Positions 1-7,001 of a DNA stretch of 9,144 nucleotides are shown here, piece after piece. How positions within the stretch are numbered: the first letter of the stretch is position 1; each line of letters opens with the position of its first letter. This DNA comes from Planctomycetes bacterium UBA1135. Lineage in GTDB: Bacteria; Planctomycetota; UBA1135. The stretch covers positions 1 to 9,144 of the forward strand of contig DCAK01000004.1 of assembly GCA_002311925.1 (NCBI GenBank). The letters are read 5' to 3'. The notes below the pieces were generated by a model. It did no database searches and had not been told where the DNA came from. It worked only from the letters and a program-made list of their open reading frames with translations. Made by a program: the position numbers and the translations under genes.

Positions 1-510
1 TGCCACTGGGACCACATCGGCGCGGTTTGCGGGGAGGACGGGTTGCCGGTCTTTGCCAACGCCAAGCATTGGGCCCCGCGGGTGGAAATCGATTGCGCTC
101 TCGACCCCGGCCACCTGAGAAAGGCAAGCTACCGGGTCGAAGATGTCCAACCCCTTCTTGACGCGGGACTCCTGGATTCCTTCGAGGGGGAATTTTCTCC
201 CTTGGATGGAATCAGGATGGTCCCGGTGGGGGGGCACAGCGACGGAGTCTGCCTGGTTCTCATCGAGGATGCTGGCGCAACCGCCTGCTTCTGGGCCGAC
301 ATCGTTCCCACTGCGAATCATGTCCAGCTCCCCTTCATCATGGCCTACGACTTGAACGCCTCCCGTTCGTGGGAAATTCGGAGCGAGTGGATTCCGAAGG
401 CGGCCGAGGAGAATTGGGATTGCCTGCTCTATCACGACCCCGAAACCCCGATTGGACGCTTTTCCAGGGGTGAGAGGGGTTTCGCATTCGCCCCGCATAG
501 GGGAGAATAA
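1..510 (+). CDS. MBL-fold metallo-hydrolase, 5'-truncated by window edge
   Basis: This is the C-terminal 169 codons of a metallo-beta-lactamase-fold hydrolase; the frame is open from base 1 and ends at TAA 508-510. The visible part starts inside the family's HxHxDH metal motif (CHWDHIG at residues 1-7). It then carries a GHSDG loop (His79), an ADIVPT segment (Asp100) followed by His107, and YHDPE (His145). These are the positions expected for the remaining ligands of a di-metal site, so the enzyme looks intact and active. The pattern around PTANH..LPFIMAYDL resembles a subfamily of single-domain soluble hydrolases annotated only as MBL-fold; the substrate cannot be read from sequence. The in-frame TTG at 43 is internal, because the upstream codons complete the metal motif. 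It may be co-transcribed with the propeller gene downstream. Family assignment is firm, function unknown. Confidence 0.9.
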   Translation, partial: CHWDHIGAVCGEDGLPVFANAKHWAPRVEIDCALDPGHLRKASYRVEDVQPLLDAGLLDSFEGEFSPLDGIRMVPVGGHSDGVCLVLIEDAGATACFWADIVPTANHVQLPFIMAYDLNASRSWEIRSEWIPKAAEENWDCLLYHDPETPIGRFSRGERGFAFAPHRGE

Positions 511-543
511 GCGTAGTTGGCCCTTCTCCTTTCGGGTTACCCT

Positions 544-549
544 AGAGGG
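544..549 (+). promoter_or_regulatory. Shine-Dalgarno for the beta-propeller gene
   Basis: AGAGGG sits 9 nt before ATG 559 and decides this start over the in-frame TTG at 517. It lies inside a small dyad, ACCCT-AG-AGGGT (539-550), whose 2-nt centre is too short for an ordinary hairpin loop. Confidence 0.55.
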
Positions 550-558
550 TCCGGTCTC

Positions 559-3198
559 ATGTTCACCCTTCCCCTCATTCTTGCCCTCACGGGCACCGTG
601 GGCGGTTTCCACGTTCCCCATGACAACGTCCATGATGTTGCTTGGGCGACCATGGCCGATGGAAGCACCGCCATCCTCATCGTCACGAACAACTATTCGA
701 AAGTTCTTCGTTCCAATGACGGGGGCCTGACCTGGTTCCCGGTCGCCGGAGACGGGCTCGGGCAGAGGTCTCCACGGCAGGTGGAATTCCATCAACCCGC
801 TTCCGGGCCGGCCCTCTTCTTCATCGGAACCGATGCAGGGGTTTATGCCTATGAGCCCCAAACCGGAGTCGTACAGGATGTTTCCTTTGGAATCGGAGGG
901 CACCGTTCGGTAATCAGCCTTTCGGCGCCGCTTCCGGGGTCGGATGGTCCGCTGGCCCTTGCCGTCAGTGAGGGTGAAGTGTTTCTCTGGGATTCGAACC
1001 AGCTTGCCTGGACCCCCTCCCTGATTACGAATCTCAATGACCCGGTCGCCCGGGTCGCCGTGGCTCCCCAGTTCGATTCGACCGCCTCTCCTGGTCCCGA
1101 GAGGACCCTGTTGGCCGCCTTCAATGGCAGGCTTCACGTCTCTCTCGACGGCGGGGGAACCTGGAACATCCACCCCGCCTTTCCCGGGACCGCCACCGGA
1201 AGGTCCGATGATTGGATCACCGCCCTGGCCTTCGACCGCGAATTCCTCACTTCCGGCATCATCATGGTCGGCACCGGTGATTGGGACCTGAATCCGTCTT
1301 CGGGCCAAACCAGCCGACTCTGGCGTTCGACCGACTTCGGGGCCACCTTCAGCCAGGTCAACATTTCCCTGCCGGGCCCCGTTTGCCAGATTCTTTCCAC
1401 CCCTCCTGGGCCCTCCGGCTCAAGGGACTTCTTTGCCGCCTGCCTTGTTTTCCCGAACGTGGAAGACCCGGAAACCTGGGTCGGTGTTCTTCGCAGCGAC
1501 GACCTGGGAAACACGTGGAATGATTTCGGAAATTGGCAGGATTTCTTCCTAGGCGATTTCGGAACCTCGGCCGTTCCCGAACCCCTGCATCCCCTTATCA
1601 CTCTCGCCTTCAACCCGGACTACGTCTCAACGGGCGAACTCCTCTTCGGAAGGGCCGAAGGATTCTATTTCACGAACGATCGGGGGAACAAGTGGCGCCA
1701 ACTCCATTGGCGCATTCCGCAGGAAATCCGAGAACTCGACTCCGCCATCGACCCGAGCGGGAACACCTTAATCTACGCGGGATGTTACGGGGCGGGCACC
1801 ATTCGCTACGACCTCGGCTCCGGCGAAGTCAATCTGCTGGGGGCGAACCCCGTGACTACGGTTCGACCCGTCGTTTGTTCCCCCTCCTTCAGCGATGATG
1901 GAACCGTTTTCATCGGTGGATGGGAGGGAATCTCGGCTTGGTTCGAATATTTCGCGGGGGGAGACAATCCCTTCGGTAGAAAAGGCTGGTTCGACCCACC
2001 CGCGAATCCGGACTACATTCGTTCCCTGGCCCTTTCCCGCGACTTCGATGGTCGTCAAGGTTCGGCCGATCAATCCATCCTCTGGTCGAGTTACCGATTC
2101 GGAGCCGCCCCGCGGACCATCGGGGCCTCGGGCTTCGGTTCCAATCTCCGCAGCCTGAACACCATGGAAGGAGGAATCGAGCTTCCCAACCGGCTCTGGA
2201 AGATTGAATTCACTTCAGCCTTTGACCCCAACGATCCCAATGGCTGGTCCGGAATCTATGCAATCGTCAACAAGCAGCTGATTCGCCTTGAGAACGACAT
2301 CTGGAAATTGGTCTGGACGGCTCCCACTTCCATCCAGGACTTCGCCCTGGTTCCGGGTTTTTCCGCTTCCGACCCGCGTATTTTTCTGGCTCTTTATCAC
2401 AACCCCTGCACGGTTCTGGTCGAAGACGGGGCCTTGAGCGGAGGTTCGGTCACCGCAACCAATCTTCCCCAAGGGGACATCGAGGACTGGTTCATTTCCG
2501 ACCTCGACCTTCCCCCGGATTTTGGAATCCGGCCGGTGGTCTACGTGTCCACCTGGGGAGGCGGCATCTGGAAACTCGACCTGAGTTCGGCCCTTCCCGC
2601 CTGGGAAAGGGTCGGAGGTGATTTCCCTCCTCTTTGGTCCGATTCCATCTCCCTCCTTCCCGGCTTCGAGACCCATCGCCAGATGGCGGTCGGGACCCAC
2701 TTCGGATTGGTCACCGGCGCCGACCTTGCCAACGCGCCCTGGAAATATTGGGATGGGGTGCCCGTTCGAAGGGATGACTACGACCCGGGATTCCGCTTTT
2801 TCGACCCTGCCCATCCTGACAACACCCAGCCGGACCGAGTTTGGCCCTGGGAGTTCATCCGCGAAACCCATCCAATGACTTCCGCCCTCTCCATCAACGG
2901 CAGGGAGGTCAAGGTTGCTTCCCGTGATGGCGCCTGGCTGGACGCTTTCGGAATCGCCAGAAAGGTGGCCTTCCATACATGGAAAGGCCCCGGCGCTGGC
3001 ACCGTTCACATGCGGGTGGAAGACCCGCAAAGCGGCGCCCTTCTCAACGCCCTCTCGGTTGACCTGGATGCACCCTATCCCCTGGAGAAAGCGGTGGTCA
3101 TCGGGGTGGGATCCTCGCGGCCCGTCAGGGTGGTTGCTGAGATGGCTTTGGATTCGGGAGAAATTGTCCTGTTCGATGGGATGACCTTTCTCCGCTGA
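559..3198 (+). CDS. Exported beta-propeller protein with Asp-box (BNR) repeats
   Basis: An 879-residue protein of unknown function, probably secreted. The start at ATG 559 is chosen because AGAGGG lies 9 nt upstream and a hydrophobic signal-like segment (FTLPLILALTGTVGG) follows directly. An in-frame TTG at 517 would add 14 residues. The n-region lacks a positive charge, so export is likely but not certain. Five Asp-box motifs (S/T-x-D-x-G-x-T/K-W/F) begin near residues 52, 195, 257, 313 and 372, as in BNR/sialidase and Vps10-type propellers. Blade-like strand repeats continue without Asp boxes to about residue 715. The last 150 or so residues (TSALSINGREV...GMTFLR) look like a separate beta-sandwich. 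No sialidase Arg triad or catalytic motif is evident and there is no obvious C-terminal sorting signal. A binding or scaffold role outside the cytoplasm is inferred. It converges on the permease gene and may be co-transcribed with the MBL hydrolase. Confidence 0.85.
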   Translation: MFTLPLILALTGTVGGFHVPHDNVHDVAWATMADGSTAILIVTNNYSKVLRSNDGGLTWFPVAGDGLGQRSPRQVEFHQPASGPALFFIGTDAGVYAYEPQTGVVQDVSFGIGGHRSVISLSAPLPGSDGPLALAVSEGEVFLWDSNQLAWTPSLITNLNDPVARVAVAPQFDSTASPGPERTLLAAFNGRLHVSLDGGGTWNIHPAFPGTATGRSDDWITALAFDREFLTSGIIMVGTGDWDLNPSSGQTSRLWRSTDFGATFSQVNISLPGPVCQILSTPPGPSGSRDFFAACLVFPNVEDPETWVGVLRSDDLGNTWNDFGNWQDFFLGDFGTSAVPEPLHPLITLAFNPDYVSTGELLFGRAEGFYFTNDRGNKWRQLHWRIPQEIRELDSAIDPSGNTLIYAGCYGAGTIRYDLGSGEVNLLGANPVTTVRPVVCSPSFSDDGTVFIGGWEGISAWFEYFAGGDNPFGRKGWFDPPANPDYIRSLALSRDFDGRQGSADQSILWSSYRFGAAPRTIGASGFGSNLRSLNTMEGGIELPNRLWKIEFTSAFDPNDPNGWSGIYAIVNKQLIRLENDIWKLVWTAPTSIQDFALVPGFSASDPRIFLALYHNPCTVLVEDGALSGGSVTATNLPQGDIEDWFISDLDLPPDFGIRPVVYVSTWGGGIWKLDLSSALPAWERVGGDFPPLWSDSISLLPGFETHRQMAVGTHFGLVTGADLANAPWKYWDGVPVRRDDYDPGFRFFDPAHPDNTQPDRVWPWEFIRETHPMTSALSINGREVKVASRDGAWLDAFGIARKVAFHTWKGPGAGTVHMRVEDPQSGALLNALSVDLDAPYPLEKAVVIGVGSSRPVRVVAEMALDSGEIVLFDGMTFLR

Positions 3199-3217
3199 CC
3201 TGCCTTCTCGAAAGGAA
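3199..3217. other. 19-bp convergent intergenic gap
   Basis: The propeller gene stops with TGA at 3196-3198 and the OppC-like gene stops (complement strand) with TGA at 3220-3218. Only 19 bp lie between. CCTTTC (3185-3190) and GAAAGG (3210-3215) could form a 6-bp stem with a 19-nt loop, but there is no T-run on either side. I do not call an intrinsic terminator. Confidence 0.7.
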
Positions 3218-4018
3218 TCAGCCTAGGGCCCTGCGCTCGGTCTCGAGGCGGTCCCTGAGGTCGTCGGCCACCCTCTGAACCGCAAGGACCAATCCCGCCA
3301 TGGCCAGGGTGGCGGCGGTGAGCCTCCACCAGCGGCCATGCCCAAGGTCATTGAAGGCCCAAGAGTCGGCAATCATCCCTCCCCAGGAAGCCGCTCCGGA
3401 GACTCCCACACCGAGGAAGGAGAGGAGCACCTCGGCCTTGACCGCGAAGACGAAATGGAGAGTGAACTGGACAAGGACGAGGGGAAGAACCCGGGGAAGG
3501 AGGTGGCGATGCAGGATGTGGACGGAACCGGCGCCCAGGGCCCGAGCGGCCAGGACATGGCTTTCATTGCGCATCCTGCGTACTTCAGCCCTGACCAGGC
3601 GAAAAACACCGACCCAGGAGGCCATTCCGATGCCCAGGAGGAGGGCCGCCAATCCTCCGCCCAGCATGAATCCGAGGGTCAGGACCAGAAGGATTCCGGG
3701 AATGGCGGCTACGGCGCCGCTGAACCAGAGAGCGGCGGAATCCACGGGTCCACGCCACCATCCCGCAGCCAGGCCGAACAGAGTCCCCAGAAGAACGGCG
3801 AGCCCGCCACCCAGGATTCCCACGAGGAGGGCAAGACGAGCTCCTCGGACCACCAATTCCAGGACGCTGCGGCCGAGGGGGTCGGTCCCGAGAATTGCTG
3901 CGCCTCCTGGAGCGAGGTTTTCCATGCCGTCCTGCAATAAAACGGGCCCGGGCGTGAGAATGGCCGAACCAAGGGCCAGAATCACGTAGGCGGCGAGAAT
4001 CCCAAGCCATATCTTCAT
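3218..4018 (-). CDS. OppC/DppC-type ABC transporter permease
   Basis: A 266-residue inner-membrane permease of the binding-protein-dependent transport family (BPD_transp_1), expected to pair with the OppB-like protein to form the channel of a peptide/oligopeptide-type importer. Visible landmarks are one N-terminal membrane segment (residues 4-22), then the OppC signature GTDPLGRSVLELVVRGAR (44-61). The ATPase-contacting EAA loop is at 157-175 (AARALGAGSVHILHRHLLP). LSFLGVGV (199-206) and SWGGMIADSW (211-220) follow, with a last membrane segment at about 232-250 leading into DDLRDRLE. It is somewhat shorter than typical OppC proteins (about 300), mainly at the N-terminus. The start ATG overlaps the OppB-like stop as ATGA, and GAGGAG lies 6 nt upstream. 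It is the last gene of the leftward operon; no ATPase gene follows. The transported solute cannot be named from sequence. Confidence 0.94.
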   Translation of the reverse strand: MKIWLGILAAYVILALGSAILTPGPVLLQDGMENLAPGGAAILGTDPLGRSVLELVVRGARLALLVGILGGGLAVLLGTLFGLAAGWWRGPVDSAALWFSGAVAAIPGILLVLTLGFMLGGGLAALLLGIGMASWVGVFRLVRAEVRRMRNESHVLAARALGAGSVHILHRHLLPRVLPLVLVQFTLHFVFAVKAEVLLSFLGVGVSGAASWGGMIADSWAFNDLGHGRWWRLTAATLAMAGLVLAVQRVADDLRDRLETERRALG

Positions 4019-5226
4019 CGGATTCTCCTCATTCGCGGGTCGACGACGAGGCAGAGAATGTCAGCCGCCCATTGGGCGGCAATCCAGGCGAGAGCGGAGA
4101 GAAAGACGATGGCCCGGAGGACGGCCTGGTCTCCGGTCATGACCGCGTCCACCGTCCATCCTCCCAGTCCAGGAATTGTGAAAACCCTTTCCAGCAGGAG
4201 AGAACCCAGGAAAAGGAAAGGGAGAGCCGCAAGGACCTGGGTCAGAATGGGGACCATGGCGCCCGGGAGAAGATGCTTGAAGGCGACTCCCCATCGACCG
4301 AGTCCCTTGGCTCGGGCAGCGCGCAAATGGCCGCCAGTCGCCTGCTCGAGAAGGACGGTTCGATAGAGCCGCAAGTCGGGCCAGATGCTGACCACAACCC
4401 AGATGAGCACCGGGAGGGCGAGGTAGGGGATGTAGGGGGAGCTCCACCCCGCGATGGGAAACCAACCCAGATCGCCGGCCAACCACCCGCGCAGAAAGAG
4501 GAGCCAGGCCAGGGAGGAGATCGCCATTCCCACGGCGCTCGCCACCATCAGGAAACGGTCGGAGCGGCCAAGGAGAGTGGCTCCCAGGAGAGCAAGCGCG
4601 AGGGCGAAAAGGGTCGTGAGGATGAAGGCGGGAAGAGCCAGGGCGAGCGACCTCAAGCCCCGCTCCTTCAGTTGGGGGCCGATTGCTTGCCCGTCCCTGG
4701 ACATTCCGAAATCGAAGGCGAGGAGATCTCCGGCATGGTTCAGGAAGCGGTTGCCGATGGCGACCGGTTCCGCCCATCCGAGGAACGCGCCATCATCCAG
4801 CTTCAAGATGTCGCCCTGCCAAGCCGTCAGAATTCCCGAGGCCGACCTCTCCGGGTTCTTCGCTACCTCCACTTTCATCTTCCCCTGCGAGGCCTTTTCG
4901 AGCTCCCGGGCGAGGTCCTCGATGGATAGGTCTCCCAGTGGAATTCCGGTCCACGCGCCTTCGGGCCCCCTAATCTTCAACGCGTCGGGGCCACCCTGCA
5001 ACGCCAGGCCGGGCCCGGTGACGGCGAGGGCTGTTGCGTCCCAGGCCCTCCAAATCCCCAGGCGAACGCGAGCATCCGCTACCTGGGCGTATTCGGCGTG
5101 CTCGCCAACCTCCAGAAGGGCCGGGTCACCCAGGACGCCGCTTTCAAAAACCAGGAGGAGGACGAGAACCACCCCCAGGACGAGAGAAAGTGCCTCGAGG
5201 CACTTGCGGAAGATGAATCCCGTCAA
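4015..5226 (-). CDS. OppB/DppB-type ABC transporter permease with enlarged periplasmic segment
   Basis: A 403-residue inner-membrane permease, the partner of the OppC-like protein. I prefer the TTG at 5226: it overlaps the upstream stop as TTGA, matching the other junctions of this operon, and yields the usual OppB-like start (TGFIFRKCLEALSLVLG). A GTG at 5256 in frame would add 10 residues and a 34-bp overlap. Landmarks: a membrane segment at about 10-27; GDPA at 33-36; FDFGMSRDGQ (171-180), equivalent to the GDLGxS stretch of OppB; several membrane segments from 194 on. The EAA loop is at 303-321 (AARAKGLGRWGVAFKHLLP), then LERVFTIPGLGG (345-356) and the terminal DPRMRRIR. The stretch between GDPA and FDFGMS is about 135 residues, against roughly 55-60 in ordinary OppB proteins, so an extra domain-sized insertion sits on the periplasmic side. 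The gene overlaps the next one as ATGA. Confidence 0.93.
   Translation of the reverse strand: MTGFIFRKCLEALSLVLGVVLVLLLVFESGVLGDPALLEVGEHAEYAQVADARVRLGIWRAWDATALAVTGPGLALQGGPDALKIRGPEGAWTGIPLGDLSIEDLARELEKASQGKMKVEVAKNPERSASGILTAWQGDILKLDDGAFLGWAEPVAIGNRFLNHAGDLLAFDFGMSRDGQAIGPQLKERGLRSLALALPAFILTTLFALALALLGATLLGRSDRFLMVASAVGMAISSLAWLLFLRGWLAGDLGWFPIAGWSSPYIPYLALPVLIWVVVSIWPDLRLYRTVLLEQATGGHLRAARAKGLGRWGVAFKHLLPGAMVPILTQVLAALPFLFLGSLLLERVFTIPGLGGWTVDAVMTGDQAVLRAIVFLSALAWIAAQWAADILCLVVDPRMRRIR
4025..4030 (-). promoter_or_regulatory. Shine-Dalgarno for the OppC-like gene
   Basis: On the minus strand GAGGAG is placed 6 nt before the ATG at 4018. It lies inside the end of the OppB-like coding region, so translation of the last gene can both re-initiate from the ATGA overlap and recruit ribosomes itself. 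It is the strongest ribosome binding site in the operon. Confidence 0.65.
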
Positions 5227-7001
5227 GGGGTGGGGACCACCCTGAAATATTTGCACGGCAGGGGGTCGAAGGGATGAAGCACGACCCCTTCAAGCCAGGG
5301 TTGGACCAGGAGATAGCCCTGACGATGGTCCACCGGGAAGGCGGGAATTTCCTTGTTGAGGATTTCCAGCATGGAATGGGCGAGCCGAATCCGTTCCTCC
5401 GGGTCGGCTGCCACCCTGTAGTCGCTCAGGAGACGGTCGTAACCCTCGTGCTGGAAACGAGAACGGTTGACACCTGGAGATTCATGGGGGCCATAGAAGA
5501 GGTCGAGCATGTTACCGGCAGAGGGCCAGTCCACCGCCCAGAGGCGGGCGAAGATTTGAGCCCTGCCCTGGCGGGTCTTGGAGACGAATTCCGGCCATGG
5601 ATTGGCGATGGGGTCGCAAGCGATTCCAATCTTGGCGAGGGCGTCCACGAACAAGTCCCCCTGGGCCCGGGAAACGGGGTCGGTGCCGGAGAGCTCATAA
5701 CGAAGCTTCGGAAGGCCCCTCCCCTCCGGGTGGCCGGCCTGGGCCAGGAAACGGGCGGCTTTTTCAAGGTTCTGTCCCTTCCAGGGGAAGGGCGGTGCCC
5801 CTCGGGCTTCCAGCAGCGACGGCGGCAGAAAACTGGTGGCCGGCCGGGCCCAGGTCCCGTTGCGAATCAGGGTGTGCCATCTCTCATAGGGAAAGGCCAG
5901 GGCAAGGGCTTGACGCAGGAGAAGACGGGATGCGTTTCCCTCCGGGTCGCCTGGAACATGGCCCAGGACCGGGTCCTTCATGTCGAAGGTGACCATGGTG
6001 AGGTCCGGGAATTCCGCCTGGAGGAGACGTACCCCCCGGCCGGCGGCCTCCTGGTTCAGCTTGCCGTCCACGATGAAGGCGTCGAAGGAGTCCTGGGTCG
6101 GAGAAAGGCGATCGATTTCTCCATTGCGGAACAGCAAGGTGCGGGTGCTTCCCTCCAGGACCACCCGGATGTCGACTTCCCGGGCCTGGGGCAGGGGAGG
6201 GCCACCCCAAGGGTCGGGTTGCCCCCGCCATTGCGGGGTCGCGTCGAGAATCAGGCGAATGCGGGGAATCCAGCTGCGGACCAGAAAGGGCCCGCTTCCA
6301 ACCGGCCGGTTGAGGAATTCATCCCCCGCCCTTGCGCAGGCTTCAGCGGGGATAATGGCGAAATAGGGGGAGGCGGCTCGGTTTCCGAATTGAAGTTCGG
6401 GTCGCGAGAGCGAAACCCGGAATCGTCGTGGGCCAAGAATGGCGAAGCCGTCCACTCCCTCCCTTGTCGCGACCTCCCAGGCGGCTTCCGCGGCTTCATC
6501 CCCCCTGGATGTGGCTTCCCTGAAGGTGTCGAGACCCTCGATGAGGCCCTCGAATGCCCACCATCCATGGGACTGCTCCCTTGCGTCCGCATGGCGAAGC
6601 CAGGATTCCAGGACATCCTTCGGTTCGACTCTCCGGGTTCCTCCAGGCCAAAGAGGAGGGCTTTCCGGGTCGTGAAAAAGGGCGTCTTCCCGGAGGGTGA
6701 ATTCCCAGGTTGCGCCATCCTCGGATGCGGACCAGGATTTCGCCAGAAGGCCTTGAAGGGAGGGGGGGCGAGCCGTCGGATGATACTCAAGAAGGGTCTC
6801 CAGGACCTGTCTCTGAATCACCTGGTTGGAAGTGGAGTCGGCGTGGAGAGGGTCGAAACTGAAGGGCTCGGTGGCGAGGGCGAGGCGGACCTGTCCGGCC
6901 TCGGGTTGGCGAATCGAGGGGCCGCATGCTGTGGCCAGGCAGAGCGAAAAGATGCAGGCCAGGAGGAGCGCAAGGACCGAGGCCAGCCGGAGGCCGGTCA
7001 T
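5223..7001 (-). CDS. Family 5 solute-binding lipoprotein (OppA/DppA-like)
   Basis: A 592-residue extracytoplasmic solute-binding protein of family 5 (SBP_bac_5), expected to capture a peptide-like or similar solute and deliver it to the two permeases encoded next. The N-terminus is a lipoprotein-type signal (hydrophobic residues 5-25, LATAC, candidate lipid-modified Cys26). The lipobox is imperfect, with Ala at -3. Family landmarks are EPFSFDP (45-51), LLAKSWSASEDGATWEFTLR (85-104), a VEPKDVLESW stretch (125-134) and GSGPFL (235-240). LRQALALAF (362-370), AGHPEGRGLPKL (422-433) and DWPSAGNMLDLFYG (491-504) follow. Length is slightly above the usual 500-550. The start ATG overlaps the methyltransferase stop as ATGA, and no strong Shine-Dalgarno precedes it, so translation probably depends on coupling. 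It ends in a TTGA overlap with the OppB-like gene. Substrate unknown. Confidence 0.95.
   Translation of the reverse strand: MTGLRLASVLALLLACIFSLCLATACGPSIRQPEAGQVRLALATEPFSFDPLHADSTSNQVIQRQVLETLLEYHPTARPPSLQGLLAKSWSASEDGATWEFTLREDALFHDPESPPLWPGGTRRVEPKDVLESWLRHADAREQSHGWWAFEGLIEGLDTFREATSRGDEAAEAAWEVATREGVDGFAILGPRRFRVSLSRPELQFGNRAASPYFAIIPAEACARAGDEFLNRPVGSGPFLVRSWIPRIRLILDATPQWRGQPDPWGGPPLPQAREVDIRVVLEGSTRTLLFRNGEIDRLSPTQDSFDAFIVDGKLNQEAAGRGVRLLQAEFPDLTMVTFDMKDPVLGHVPGDPEGNASRLLLRQALALAFPYERWHTLIRNGTWARPATSFLPPSLLEARGAPPFPWKGQNLEKAARFLAQAGHPEGRGLPKLRYELSGTDPVSRAQGDLFVDALAKIGIACDPIANPWPEFVSKTRQGRAQIFARLWAVDWPSAGNMLDLFYGPHESPGVNRSRFQHEGYDRLLSDYRVAADPEERIRLAHSMLEILNKEIPAFPVDHRQGYLLVQPWLEGVVLHPFDPLPCKYFRVVPTP

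Noticed and set aside
2215..3030. A 271-codon minus-strand frame opposite the propeller gene
   Set aside because: No recognisable motif and no usable ribosome binding context. The + strand propeller frame is continuous and has conserved Asp boxes.
559..3198. Propeller protein as a true sialidase or glycosidase
   Set aside because: Asp boxes alone are structural. I see no catalytic arginine triad or other sialidase active-site pattern, so an enzymatic call is unsupported.
3185..3215. CCTTTC/GAAAGG as a bidirectional terminator between convergent genes
   Set aside because: The stem is only 6 bp with a 19-nt loop, and no T-run follows on either strand.
3300..3989. A 229-codon + strand frame opposite the OppC-like gene
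   Set aside because: The translation is an Arg/Thr/Pro-rich string without structure, and the minus-strand permease explains the region with intact motifs.
4454..5245. A 263-codon + strand frame opposite the OppB-like gene
   Set aside because: Arg/Ser/Pro-rich translation with no domain, antisense to a clear permease; a shadow of GC-rich codon use. Another + strand frame at 4072-4929 (285 codons) is rejected for the same reason.
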